Shown piece after piece: positions 53,654-62,398 of a stretch of DNA of 64,000 nucleotides. How positions within the stretch are numbered: position 1 is the stretch's first letter; every line of letters begins with the position of its first letter. Position numbers and translations under genes: made by a program. This DNA comes from JAFGOG01 sp034429215 (GTDB taxonomy: Bacteria > Chloroflexota > Anaerolineae > JAAYZQ01), in assembly GCA_034429215.1 (NCBI GenBank), contig DAOUGI010000098.1, positions 21,260-85,259 on the forward strand, in the 5' to 3' direction. A model generated the notes under the pieces. It worked only from the letters and a program-made list of their open reading frames with translations, made no database searches and was not told where the DNA came from.

Positions 53654-54031
53654 ATGTCTTTGGACAAGTTGTTCGCCGCAGTCGAGGGGTTTAGGGATAC
53701 AGCCCATTGGCGGTCGGTTTTCGGCGAGCCGCAGGTGGTCGGCGACAAGACCCTGATCCCAGTGGCCAAGGTCGGCTATGGTTATGGCCTTGGGTTTGGA
53801 CAGGGATCCGGCGCGCCGGGCGAGGAAACGGAGCAGGCCCCGGGAGGCGAAGGCGCCGGGGGTGCCGGCACTGCAAAGGCCAAGCCGTTGGGTGTGATCG
53901 TCGTAACGCCCGAAGAGGTCTATTTCGAAGAGACGGCCGACGAGGGCAGGATCGCGCTGGTGGGCACTGTGGTGGGAGCGCTGTGCATCTGGCAGGTTGC
54001 CAAAACCCTCCGGGCGATTTTCGGCAAGTAA
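53654..54031 (+). CDS. GerW/YtfJ-like protein (second copy)
   Basis: This 125-aa protein has VFGEPQVVGDKTLIPVAKVG, a Gly-rich stretch (YGYGLGFGQGSG) and KPLGVIVVTPEEVYFEE, the GerW family pattern, ending with a probable membrane helix (IALVGTVVGALCIWQVAKTL). AAGGAGCG precedes ATG 53654. Its stop overlaps the topoisomerase ATG by one base (TAATG). Confidence 0.78.
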   Translation: MSLDKLFAAVEGFRDTAHWRSVFGEPQVVGDKTLIPVAKVGYGYGLGFGQGSGAPGEETEQAPGGEGAGGAGTAKAKPLGVIVVTPEEVYFEETADEGRIALVGTVVGALCIWQVAKTLRAIFGK

Positions 54032-55788
54032 TGCTCACACAACTCATCCACAACGGCGTACTGGCGCCCGAGCCGCCGGCGCCACGCGGGCTGATCATCG
54101 ACATCCGGGGCCAGCCGGTGGCGCTGACACCCCAACAGGAAGAAATGGCGCTGGCCTGGGCCAGGAAAGAGGGCACGCCATACGTCGAGGACAAGACCTT
54201 TGTCCAGAACTTTCTGGGCGACTTTTCTCGAGAGTTGGGCATCGATCCGGTTTTAAAGCCGGACGAAGTTGATTTTGGCCCGGCCCTAAAGATCGTCCGG
54301 GCCGAGCGCCAAGCCAGGGCGAGGCTGACGCCGGAGGAGAGAAAGGCCCAGGCCGCCGCCCGCAAAGCGCAGCGTGAAGCGCTGCGCGCCCAATACGGCT
54401 ATGCCCAGGTCAACGGCGAGCAGGTAGAGCTGGCCAATTACATGGCCGAGCCGAGCGGTATCTTTATGGGGCGCGGCCAGCATCCGTTGCGCGGCCGGTG
54501 GAAAGAGGGCGCGCGGCAGTCGGACATTACGCTCAACCTCAGCCCAGATGCACCCCACCCTGCGGGCGACTGGGCCGAGATCGTCTGGCAGCCGGAATCG
54601 CTGTGGGTGGCCCGCTGGCCGGACAAACTGTCGGGCAAGATCAAGTATGTGTGGCTGAGCGACACGGCCTCGATCAAGCAGGCGCGTGAAGCGGCCAAGT
54701 TCGACAAGGCCCACCTGTTGCATGCCGAGCTGGAAACGGTCCGAGATCGGATCCAGGCGGATCTGTCCAGCTCAGAAGGCAAGAAACGGATGGTAGCCAC
54801 GGCCTGTTATCTGATCGATGCCTTGGGGCTGCGAGTAGGCGACGAAAAGGACGAGGACGAAGCCGACACGGTTGGTGCGACGACGCTGCGGCCCGAGCAC
54901 ATCAAGCTGCACGACAATGGCGTGGCCGAGTTCCGGTTCCTGGGCAAAGACTCGGTGTTGTGGCACAAAAAGCTAGAGCTGCCTGAAGCGGTGCGGGCTA
55001 GTCTTAGGGAGCTGAAAGAGTCTGCCCGGCCATCGGGTATGGGCAAGAACGGCGGCAGGAACCGCGCCGCAGGCGACAAGCCGCAGATCTTTCCCGACAT
55101 CACCAGCCGCGACGTGAACGCCTATCTGTCCGGCATCCTGCCGGGGCTGACGGCCAAGGTATTCCGCACCCACCACGCGACGATGACGGTGCGAGACAGC
55201 CTGGAAGGGTCGGGGGTTGAGGCGGACGATCCCGAGTATGTAAAGTGGGCAGCGGCCAACCGGGCCAACCTGGCAGCCGCCACACTGTGCAACCATACCA
55301 AGAAAGAGGCGGCCGGCTGGTCGGCCAGCCGCCAGCGGTTCAAGGAGCGGCAGCAGAGCGCCGAGGAGCGCGTGATCAAGTGCCGAGCTGAAGTCAAGAC
55401 AGCAACCGAAGCGCTCGACGCACTGCGCCAGCAGGCCCGCGACAAAAAGGAAGCGTCCAGCAGAGACCGGCGCGCAAAAGTCAAAGCGCAGTACGACAAA
55501 AAGATCGAGCAGGCCAAGCGGCGGCTAGAGGCGGCCAAGGGGCAGTTGGACAAAACCCAGTTGGCCCTTGGCAAGGTCAAGGCCCAGGCCGAAATCGCAG
55601 GCAAAAAACGCACCTGGAACCTGGGCACGAGTCTCAAGTCATACATCGATCCCCGTGTCTATTACCGGTGGGGGCAGCGGGTCGATTACGACGTGCTGCA
55701 GGCCTATTATCCCACGACGCTCAAGCGCAAATTCGCGTGGGTGAAAGAGAAAGATCCTTCATCCCCTGAAGAGGATCCTGGTGAATGA
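54031..55788 (+). CDS. Eukaryotic-type DNA topoisomerase IB
   Basis: This 585-aa protein aligns along its length with eukaryotic topoisomerase I rather than short bacterial TopIB. The N-terminal core (about 1-200) has GQPVALTPQQEEMALAWARK, EPSGIFMGRGQHPLRG and GSIKY-like GKIKYVWLS. The catalytic core has all four pocket residues: Arg268 (LGLRVGDEKDE), Lys306 (FLGKDSV), Arg379 (TAKVFRTHHA), His422 (LCNHTKK). A charged linker coiled coil covers about 430-515. The C-terminal domain has LGTSLKSYIDPRV with nucleophile Tyr538, then KRKFAW. These match human R488, K532, R590, H632 and Y723. It relaxes supercoils through a 3'-phosphotyrosyl intermediate. The start overlaps the previous stop. The long nuclear N-terminal tail of the eukaryotic enzyme is absent. 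Confidence 0.93.
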   Translation: MLTQLIHNGVLAPEPPAPRGLIIDIRGQPVALTPQQEEMALAWARKEGTPYVEDKTFVQNFLGDFSRELGIDPVLKPDEVDFGPALKIVRAERQARARLTPEERKAQAAARKAQREALRAQYGYAQVNGEQVELANYMAEPSGIFMGRGQHPLRGRWKEGARQSDITLNLSPDAPHPAGDWAEIVWQPESLWVARWPDKLSGKIKYVWLSDTASIKQAREAAKFDKAHLLHAELETVRDRIQADLSSSEGKKRMVATACYLIDALGLRVGDEKDEDEADTVGATTLRPEHIKLHDNGVAEFRFLGKDSVLWHKKLELPEAVRASLRELKESARPSGMGKNGGRNRAAGDKPQIFPDITSRDVNAYLSGILPGLTAKVFRTHHATMTVRDSLEGSGVEADDPEYVKWAAANRANLAAATLCNHTKKEAAGWSASRQRFKERQQSAEERVIKCRAEVKTATEALDALRQQARDKKEASSRDRRAKVKAQYDKKIEQAKRRLEAAKGQLDKTQLALGKVKAQAEIAGKKRTWNLGTSLKSYIDPRVYYRWGQRVDYDVLQAYYPTTLKRKFAWVKEKDPSSPEEDPGE

Positions 55789-55807
55789 CAGACGCAGGAT
55801 GGCAGGA

Positions 55808-56848
55808 ATGACAGTGACGGAATTCAACCTAGGGGAGCATCCCCATCGGCGTCACAACCCGCTGACGGGCGAGTGGACCTTGGTTTCCCCCCACCGGGCG
55901 CGCCGGCCGTGGCTGGGCCAGGTGGAGCCCCAACCTGCCGAGCATCGCCCCGCATACGACCCGACCTGCTACCTGTGTCCGGGCAACGAGCGGGCCGGCG
56001 GGGTGCGCAACCCAGCTTACACCGGCACCTTTGTATTCGACAACGACTTTCCGGCCTTGCTGGCCGATGCGCCGTCGGGCGGGACAGGAGCCGGCGGGCT
56101 GCTGGTAGCCGAAGCAGAGCGGGGTATCTGCCGGGTGGTGTGCTTCTCGCCCCGGCACGATCTGACCCTGCCGGATCTCGATCCGGCCCCCCTGCGCCGG
56201 GTGGTTGACACCTGGGCCGAGCAGACAGAAGCGTTGAGCGCCGAGCCGGCGATCCGGTACGTGCAGGTGTTCGAGAACAAGGGAGCAATGATGGGCGCAA
56301 GCAACCCCCATCCCCATGGCCAAATCTGGGCCACGGAACACCTGCCCAACGAGCCGGCCAAGGAGAACGCCCGTCAGCTCGCCTACCGGGCCGAGCACAG
56401 CTCGTGCCTGTTGTGCGACTATGTGGCGGTCGAGATGGCCCGCGAAGAGCGGATCGTGTGCGCCAACGACCATTTCGTGGCGCTGGTGCCATTTTGGGCA
56501 ATCTGGCCTTTCGAGACGATGGTCATCGGCCGCCGCCACACAGGGACACTGCCGGCGTTGGACGGTGCCGAGCGGGATGCGCTGGCCGACATATTGCACC
56601 GGTTGACAGCCCGCTACGATAACCTGTTCCAAGTGTCGTTCCCTTACTCGATGGGCTTTCACCAGCAGCCGGCCAAGGCAGATTGGCGCGCCAAGAAAGC
56701 GTGGCACCTGCACGCCCACTTTTACCCGCCGCTGCTGCGGTCGGCCAGCGTGCGCAAGTTCATGGTTGGGTTCGAGATGCTGGGCATGCCCCAGCGCGAT
56801 CTGACGGCAGAGATGGGCGCGGCCCGGCTGCGGGCCGTGAGCGAATAA
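55808..56848 (+). CDS. galT: Galactose-1-phosphate uridylyltransferase
   Basis: This 346-aa enzyme has HRRHNPLTGEWTLVSPHRARR, a CYLCPGN metal-site motif, the active-site SNPHPHGQIWA (HPH triad) and GFHQQPAKADWRAKKAWHLH. It swaps UMP between UDP-glucose and galactose-1-phosphate in the Leloir pathway, with galK at 40780. ATG 55808 matches the E. coli N-terminus; GTG 55781 and ATG 55799 are alternatives, the former overlapping the topoisomerase end. Confidence 0.94.
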   Translation: MTVTEFNLGEHPHRRHNPLTGEWTLVSPHRARRPWLGQVEPQPAEHRPAYDPTCYLCPGNERAGGVRNPAYTGTFVFDNDFPALLADAPSGGTGAGGLLVAEAERGICRVVCFSPRHDLTLPDLDPAPLRRVVDTWAEQTEALSAEPAIRYVQVFENKGAMMGASNPHPHGQIWATEHLPNEPAKENARQLAYRAEHSSCLLCDYVAVEMAREERIVCANDHFVALVPFWAIWPFETMVIGRRHTGTLPALDGAERDALADILHRLTARYDNLFQVSFPYSMGFHQQPAKADWRAKKAWHLHAHFYPPLLRSASVRKFMVGFEMLGMPQRDLTAEMGAARLRAVSE

Positions 56849-56869
56849 GCCATAGCGAGGCAAGTCCTG

Positions 56870-57985
56870 ATGACAACAGATAAGCGGGTGCGATTGATGA
56901 TCCCGGGCCCGGTGGATGTGGAAGACGACATACTGGCCGCGCTGGCCGAGCCGACGCTGCCCCATTACGGCCAGACGTGGCTGCCGCTCTACCGGGAAAC
57001 GCTGGAGCGCCTCAAAAAGCTATTCGGGACGCAGAATGACCTGTTCATGATCCCAGGGGCGGGCACGGCAGCCTTGGAGGCAGGCATGAGCAGCCTGCTG
57101 CGCGGCGGCGACAAAGTCCTGGTGCCGAACAACGGATTCTTTGGGCGGCGGATGGGCAAGGTCGCCCAGGACTGGGGCATGGAGGTGATAACAATAGAGG
57201 CGCCGATCGGCCAGCCGCTCGACCCGCAAGCGATCCGGCGCCGCCTAGCTGCCGAGCCGGATGTCCAGGCAGTGATAGTAGTCCACCTGGAGACCTCTAC
57301 CGGTGTGCTCAACCCCCTCCGGGAGATTGCGGCAGTGACCAACGAGTTTGGCGTGCCGATCATCGCCGACGCCGTGTCGTCGTTGGGCGGCGTTCCCCTG
57401 TTGGTGGACGAATGGGGCATCGACATCTGTGTGACTGTGATCAACAAGTGCCTGGGCTGCCCGCCCGGGGTGGCGCCGATTTCGATCAGCCGGCGAGCCT
57501 GGGAACAGATCGAGCGCAAGGGGGAGCGGGGGCACGGCTGGTACCTGAATCTAGAGACGTGGCAGTGGTACGCCGCGAACTGGCCATGGCACCCCACGCC
57601 GGTGACGCTGCCGACCAACAACGTCGTCGCACTGCTGACCAGCCTGCGGCAGATCCTGGACGGTGGTCTGGACGCCCATTACGCGCGGTACGCCCGGGCG
57701 GCCGGCCGGGTGCGCGAAGGCCTGAGGAGCTTGGGGTTTGAGATGTTTTCCGCCGAGGAGCATGCTTCCCCCCTGATCACAGCAGTGCGGGCTTTGCCGG
57801 GGATGGACGTGTCTGATTTCCAAAAATACCTGCAGCGCGAGCATCAGATCCTGATTTCGAACGGCCTGGACGACCTGTTCGGCAAGATCTTCCGGGTGGG
57901 TCACATCGGCAAGGCCGCCTCTCCAGATTATGTCGAGGCGTTTCTGACCGGGGTCGAGGCGTATCTGGGCCCAAATCGTGCCTGA
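56870..57985 (+). CDS. Serine-glyoxylate/alanine-glyoxylate aminotransferase (class V)
   Basis: This 371-aa PLP enzyme has LMIPGPVDVEDDILAAL, FMIPGAGTAALEAGMSSLL, the cofactor Asp in PIIADAVSSLGGVPL and the PLP lysine in VINKCLGCPPGVAPISISR. It would transfer the amino group between serine or alanine and glyoxylate. It starts a group with glycerate kinase (57989) and a hydroxypyruvate/glyoxylate reductase-like gene (60459), which together convert serine to 2-phosphoglycerate. AGGCAAG precedes ATG 56870; spacing is modest. Confidence 0.88.
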   Translation: MTTDKRVRLMIPGPVDVEDDILAALAEPTLPHYGQTWLPLYRETLERLKKLFGTQNDLFMIPGAGTAALEAGMSSLLRGGDKVLVPNNGFFGRRMGKVAQDWGMEVITIEAPIGQPLDPQAIRRRLAAEPDVQAVIVVHLETSTGVLNPLREIAAVTNEFGVPIIADAVSSLGGVPLLVDEWGIDICVTVINKCLGCPPGVAPISISRRAWEQIERKGERGHGWYLNLETWQWYAANWPWHPTPVTLPTNNVVALLTSLRQILDGGLDAHYARYARAAGRVREGLRSLGFEMFSAEEHASPLITAVRALPGMDVSDFQKYLQREHQILISNGLDDLFGKIFRVGHIGKAASPDYVEAFLTGVEAYLGPNRA

Positions 57986-57988
57986 CCC

Positions 57989-59341
57989 GTGGAACCCTAT
58001 TCGATCCGCAGCTCGCCGCATAGAGAGGCGATCCAGGCCATACAGCGAGCGGCGCTGGCCGCAGTCGAGCCGGGCGCGGCGGTTCGCCGGTTTGTGGAAC
58101 GTCGTGGGGAGCGGCTGATCGCGGCCGGGCGGAGCTATGACCTGGCGGCGGTAGAACGGGTGTGGGTCGTTGGAGCAGGAAAAGCGGCGGCGGCAATGGC
58201 CGCCGCTTTGCATTCCATCTTGGGCGATCGGCTGAATGGAGGCCTGGTTGTCACCAAGTATGGCCATGCCTCACCCGGCGCCGGCCCGATCGAGATAGTC
58301 GAGGCGGGACATCCACTTCCGAACGAGGCCGGAGTAGCGGCGGCGCGGCGGATGGCCGGCCTGCTGGCCGGCGGCACAGGACGGGACCTGGTGTTGGCCG
58401 TTGTTTCAGGGGGCGGATCGGCGCTGCTGGCGCTGCCGGCAGAGGGGATCGCTCTGGCCGACCTCCAGGCGACGACCGACTTGCTGCTCCGCAGCGGCGC
58501 GGCGATTGGCGAAGTGAACGCGGTCCGCAAGCACCTGTCGCAGGTCAAAGGGGGAGGGCTGGCCCGGCTGGCAACGCCCAATCGGGTGATAGGCCTGATC
58601 CTGTCCGATGTGGTGGGCGATCCGCCGGATGCGATCGCTTCAGGCCCGACGGCGCCCGACCCCACAACCTTTGCCGACGCCTGGGCAGCGCTGGACAGGT
58701 ACGATCTGGCGGGGCGGGTGCCCGCGCCGGTCCGCGACCGGCTCCAGGCGGGGCGGCGCGGCGAGCTGCCCGAGACGCCCAAGCCGGGCGATCCCCTGTT
58801 CGACCGGGTGCAGAATATCGTTGTCGGCAGCAACCGCCTGGCCGCCGAGGCCGCCGTAGAAGAAGCGCGCCGGCGGGGGCTGAACGCCCTGCTGCTATCC
58901 ACCTTTGTCGAAGGCGAGGCCCGCCAGGTAGCGCGCGTCGCCGCCGCGCTCGCCCGCGAGATGGTCAGCTTTGACCGGCCTGCGGCGCGGCCCGCCTGCC
59001 TGGTGTGGGGTGGCGAGACTACCGTCACGGTGCGGGGTAGGGGTCTGGGCGGCCGCAACCAGGAGCTGGCGCTGGCGGCTGCCCAGGCGTTGGACGACCT
59101 GCCCGGCGTCCTGCTCGTGGCGCTGGCCACCGACGGCACCGACGGCCCCACCGACGCCGCCGGCGCGGTGGTAACCGGCGAGACGGCCACCCGCGCCCGA
59201 GCTTTGGGCATGGACCCGGCGGCTCACCTGGCGAATAACAACGCCTATCCCTTTTTCCAAGCTCTCGATGACCTGCTTAGACCGGGACCGACCGGCACCA
59301 ATGTGAACGATCTGATGTTCTTGTTCGCATTTCACCAGTGA
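57989..59341 (+). CDS. Glycerate 2-kinase (MOFRL/GckA family)
   Basis: This 450-aa protein has WVVGAGKAAAAMAAALHSIL, VVSGGGSALLALPAEG, KHLSQVKGGGLARLA, SGPTAPDPTTFADA and the C-terminal MOFRL region GRGLGGRNQELALAAAQAL. The family makes 2-phosphoglycerate from glycerate with ATP. GTG 57989 lies 3 nt after the aminotransferase stop. It supplies phosphoglycerate, which the ApgM-type mutase at 41924 could interconvert. Confidence 0.92.
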   Translation: MEPYSIRSSPHREAIQAIQRAALAAVEPGAAVRRFVERRGERLIAAGRSYDLAAVERVWVVGAGKAAAAMAAALHSILGDRLNGGLVVTKYGHASPGAGPIEIVEAGHPLPNEAGVAAARRMAGLLAGGTGRDLVLAVVSGGGSALLALPAEGIALADLQATTDLLLRSGAAIGEVNAVRKHLSQVKGGGLARLATPNRVIGLILSDVVGDPPDAIASGPTAPDPTTFADAWAALDRYDLAGRVPAPVRDRLQAGRRGELPETPKPGDPLFDRVQNIVVGSNRLAAEAAVEEARRRGLNALLLSTFVEGEARQVARVAAALAREMVSFDRPAARPACLVWGGETTVTVRGRGLGGRNQELALAAAQALDDLPGVLLVALATDGTDGPTDAAGAVVTGETATRARALGMDPAAHLANNNAYPFFQALDDLLRPGPTGTNVNDLMFLFAFHQ

Positions 59342-59375
59342 AGAGTGCGACTTACGCAGTCAGGAGGAACGCGCA

Positions 59376-60455
59376 TTGGCCTTAACCACCGGGCGCAGGC
59401 CGCGCCCCAGGGCAACACCCGTTCGCCGGACTAGGCGCCCGGGCTGTATCATTCGGCTCGGGACGTTGGCCGTTTGGCTGTACGGTGCCGCGATCGTGCT
59501 GTGGTTCCTGCTGCATCTGGCCACCGGCGACCGGCTCGGTTGGGTGGCGCTGGCCAGCACCTTTGCCCCTTACTTGTTCTTGCCGCTGCCCTTTGTGCTG
59601 GCAGCGAGCCTGGTGATCGGCCGCCGCGCATGGGTGCCGGTGCTGCTCGCCGTGCTGGTGTTCGCCGTCGAGTATGGCGCGCTCTTTGATTTCGGCCTGC
59701 TCGACCGCCATCCGATAAAAGGCGAGCCCATCACCATCCTATCGTTCAACACCTGGGGCTACAGTGAATCACCCGAGACGGCGCAGGCCATCGTCGCCTC
59801 GGGCACGCCGGATATCGTCGTGCTCCAGGAGCTGTCGGGCGCGCTTGCGGCCGTCATCGATCGGGATCTGGCCGGTATCTATCCCTACCGCCTGATGGAG
59901 CCGGCCAACCGGAAGGGCATCCTGAGTCGCTATCCGCTGACCGACGCCAACGGCTCGCTGCCGCCGGATGTCCGTTGGTTCACCCAAGCGGCCGAGGTCG
60001 ACCTTGGCGGCCGGCGCCTGACCGTCTATAACGTGCACCTGTACGCGACTACGGTGCTTTCCGACCTGGCAACCGGGCGCTCGGTGGCCGATGGCCTGGC
60101 GGGCGGGGCAGCCGCGCGCGAAGAGCAGGCGGCCGCCCTGATACGGGATATCGCCGCTCGTGCGGGGCCGGTCGTCGTTGCCGGCGATCTCAACGCCACC
60201 GATCAGAGCACGGTCTATGCCATGCTCACCGAGCATCTGGACGATGCCCATCGCCGGGCAGGCAGCGGCTTTGGCCACACCTTTCCGGCCTACCGTGGCA
60301 GCTTTCACGGCCTGTCGATCCTGCCCCGCACGGTGCGCATCGATATGATCCTTTACTCACCCGATTTGCAGGCCGTCGAAAGCCGGGTCGTCCCCGAGCA
60401 CGGCGAATCGGATCACAACCCGGTGTGGGCCACACTAACAATGCCAGGGAGATAG
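59376..60455 (+). CDS. Endonuclease/exonuclease/phosphatase family protein with N-terminal membrane segments
   Basis: This 359-aa protein has a basic head, three membrane helices (about 29-105), then an EEP domain: ILSFNTWGYSESPETA, DIVVLQELSGALAA, VVVAGDLNATDQSTVY and ESDHNPVWATL with the catalytic Asn, Glu, Asp and His positions. The catalytic part is probably outside the membrane, as in the BB-1 type surface phosphodiesterases. The substrate (DNA, phospholipid head group or sugar phosphate) is not evident. Start TTG 59376 follows AGGAACG; it sits between two serine/glycerate genes. Confidence 0.82.
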   Translation: MALTTGRRPRPRATPVRRTRRPGCIIRLGTLAVWLYGAAIVLWFLLHLATGDRLGWVALASTFAPYLFLPLPFVLAASLVIGRRAWVPVLLAVLVFAVEYGALFDFGLLDRHPIKGEPITILSFNTWGYSESPETAQAIVASGTPDIVVLQELSGALAAVIDRDLAGIYPYRLMEPANRKGILSRYPLTDANGSLPPDVRWFTQAAEVDLGGRRLTVYNVHLYATTVLSDLATGRSVADGLAGGAAAREEQAAALIRDIAARAGPVVVAGDLNATDQSTVYAMLTEHLDDAHRRAGSGFGHTFPAYRGSFHGLSILPRTVRIDMILYSPDLQAVESRVVPEHGESDHNPVWATLTMPGR

Positions 60456-60458
60456 CCG

Positions 60459-61445
60459 ATGACCAAGCCGCGAGTGTTTGTGACACGAATTATACCTGAG
60501 GGTGGGCTGGCCCTAATCCGCGCCGCGTGCGACGCCGACGTGTGGGCCGATGAGCTGCCGCCGCCGCGGCCGGTGCTGCTGGACAAGGTGCGGGGCATCG
60601 ACGGACTGCTGTGCCTGCTCACCGACCGGATCGACAGAGAGGTGATGGACGCCGCCGGGCCAGGGCTGCGGGTCATCAGCAACCACGCCGTCGGCTATGA
60701 CAACATCGACGTAGCGGCGGCAACGGCGCGGGGCATCCCGGTGGGCAACACGCCGGGCATCCTGACCGAGACGACGGCCGATTTCGCCTTTGCCCTGCTG
60801 ATGGCAGCCGCGCGGCGGGTGGTCGAAGGCGCCGACTATGTGCGGGCCGGCAAGTGGCGCACCTGGGGGCCGATGATCCTGCTCGGCTACGACATACACG
60901 GCGCGACGCTCGGATTGATCGGCATGGGGCGGATTGGGCAGGCGATGACCCGGCGGGCAGCCGGCTTTGGAATGAAGGTTGTCTACTACGATCCCTACTT
61001 TGACGCGGCCGGGGGAGCGGCAGATGGCGCGGAGGCAGTGGTCACCCTGGATACGCTGTTGGCCGAGGCCGATTTCATCAGCCTGCACGTCCCGCTGACC
61101 CAAGAGACCCATCACCTGATCGACGCCCGGATGCTGGCCAAGGCCAAGCCGACGGCAGTGCTGATCAATACCTCACGCGGGCCGGTAGTCGACCCAGAGG
61201 CGCTGTACAACGCGCTGGCCGCGGGCCGGATCGCCTACGCCGCGCTGGATGTCACCGACCCCGAGCCGCTGCCGGCCGACCACAAGCTGCTGGCGTTGCC
61301 CAACTGCCTGGTAGTGCCGCACATCGCCAGCGCCAGTTGGGCCACGCGGACGCGCATGGCAGTCATGGCCGCCGAGAACCTGCTGGCAGGCCTGCGCGGC
61401 GAGCGCCTGCCGAACTGCGTGAATCCAAGTATATATCAGCGTTAA
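60459..61445 (+). CDS. D-2-hydroxyacid dehydrogenase (hydroxypyruvate/glyoxylate reductase-like)
   Basis: This 328-aa enzyme has the NAD(P)-binding GLIGMGRIGQAMTRRA, HVPLTQETHHLIDARML, the catalytic Arg in VLINTSRGPVVDPEAL, Glu in TDPEPLPADH and His in VVPHIASASWATRTRMA. With the serine-glyoxylate aminotransferase and glycerate kinase upstream, the expected reaction is hydroxypyruvate to D-glycerate. Glyoxylate or phosphoglycerate are alternative substrates. It starts 3 nt after the previous stop. Confidence 0.9.
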   Translation: MTKPRVFVTRIIPEGGLALIRAACDADVWADELPPPRPVLLDKVRGIDGLLCLLTDRIDREVMDAAGPGLRVISNHAVGYDNIDVAAATARGIPVGNTPGILTETTADFAFALLMAAARRVVEGADYVRAGKWRTWGPMILLGYDIHGATLGLIGMGRIGQAMTRRAAGFGMKVVYYDPYFDAAGGAADGAEAVVTLDTLLAEADFISLHVPLTQETHHLIDARMLAKAKPTAVLINTSRGPVVDPEALYNALAAGRIAYAALDVTDPEPLPADHKLLALPNCLVVPHIASASWATRTRMAVMAAENLLAGLRGERLPNCVNPSIYQR

Positions 61446-61497
61446 TCTGCATGTGCCGCATGCATCTGGCGGCCGTTAATCAGCGTCCAACCGGCTC

Positions 61498-62319
61498 TCA
61501 GCTCAGCCGCGCCATCAAGTTGCGATAGAAATAGCCGCGGTCCTGAAAGTGGAGGAAACGGCTGACATGCCGGCTGGCCTGGATGGTGACCAGGTCACCG
61601 TCGCGCAGCTCGTACTCGAACTGGCCGTCCACGGTGAGGATCGCCTGGTGGTCGGTCTGGACCCGGATCTGGACCACCGCCCCTTTGGCCAGGATGATGG
61701 CCCGGTCCATGCTTAGGTGGGGAGCGATGGCGATCAGCAGGATATTCTTGAGTGCAGGCGGCAGGACAGGGCCGCCGGCGGCCAGCGCATAGCCGGTCGA
61801 GCCGGTGGCGGTGGCGGTGATCAAGCCATCGGCGGCGTAGGTCGTCAGGTAACTGCCGTCGATGTGGGTTTCGAGGCGGACCAGGCGGGCCAGGCTTCCC
61901 CGGCTGACGACCACGTCGTTCAGCGCCTCGTACCGGCCCCGGCAGGCGTCGCCGCTGTGATACTTGGCGTGGAGCATCATCCGTTCCTCGAGCCAGTAGT
62001 CGCCGGCCACCAGGCGGGGCAGGACGTCAGACCAGCCGTCCGGTTTCAGCTCGGCCAGGAAGCCAAGGCGGCCCATGTTGACGCCCAGCACCGGCACGCC
62101 GTGGGGGGCGCTCACCCGCGCGGCGCGGAGGATCGACCCGTCACCGCCCAGGGTGACCAGCAGGTCCGACCCGTCGATGGCAGCCGCGACCGCCTCTTCG
62201 TCCCAGGTGGAACCGACCCAGGTGTCGAGGCCATAGCGCGCCGCCTCGGCGGCCATCGCCTCGGCCAGCGGCTGGGTCTGTGGCAGCTTGGGGTGATGCA
62301 AAAGTCCGATCTTTTTCAT
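61498..62319 (-). CDS. nadK: NAD kinase
   Basis: This 273-aa protein has the NAD-kinase motif LLVTLGGDGSILRAAR (GGDG), PVLGVNMGRLGFLAEL, and ITATATGSTGYALAAGGPVL (substrate loop). It phosphorylates NAD to NADP and controls NADPH supply. The gene stands alone on the minus strand, with a hairpin between it and the upstream gene. Confidence 0.95.
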   Translation of the reverse strand: MKKIGLLHHPKLPQTQPLAEAMAAEAARYGLDTWVGSTWDEEAVAAAIDGSDLLVTLGGDGSILRAARVSAPHGVPVLGVNMGRLGFLAELKPDGWSDVLPRLVAGDYWLEERMMLHAKYHSGDACRGRYEALNDVVVSRGSLARLVRLETHIDGSYLTTYAADGLITATATGSTGYALAAGGPVLPPALKNILLIAIAPHLSMDRAIILAKGAVVQIRVQTDHQAILTVDGQFEYELRDGDLVTIQASRHVSRFLHFQDRGYFYRNLMARLS

Positions 62320-62340
62320 CTGTCGCCTTCTTGTTCTGGA

Positions 62341-62371
62341 AGAGGGCCAGCGGGGTTGCCGCTGGCCCTCT
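62341..62371. terminator. Strong intergenic hairpin
   Basis: AGAGGGCCAGCGG (62341-62353) pairs with CCGCTGGCCCTCT (62359-62371) around GGTTG. It lies 28 nt after the end of the minus-strand secreted-protein gene and 22 nt before the NAD kinase start. It has no clear T-run, so terminator function is probable but not certain. Confidence 0.65.
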
Positions 62372-62398
62372 CGTTACATCTGTTGCCGGCTCACCGGC

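Noticed and set aside
54031..55788. Poxvirus-like bacterial topoisomerase IB
   Set aside because: The protein is far longer and has the eukaryotic N-terminal core, linker and LGTS..Y C-terminal motif.
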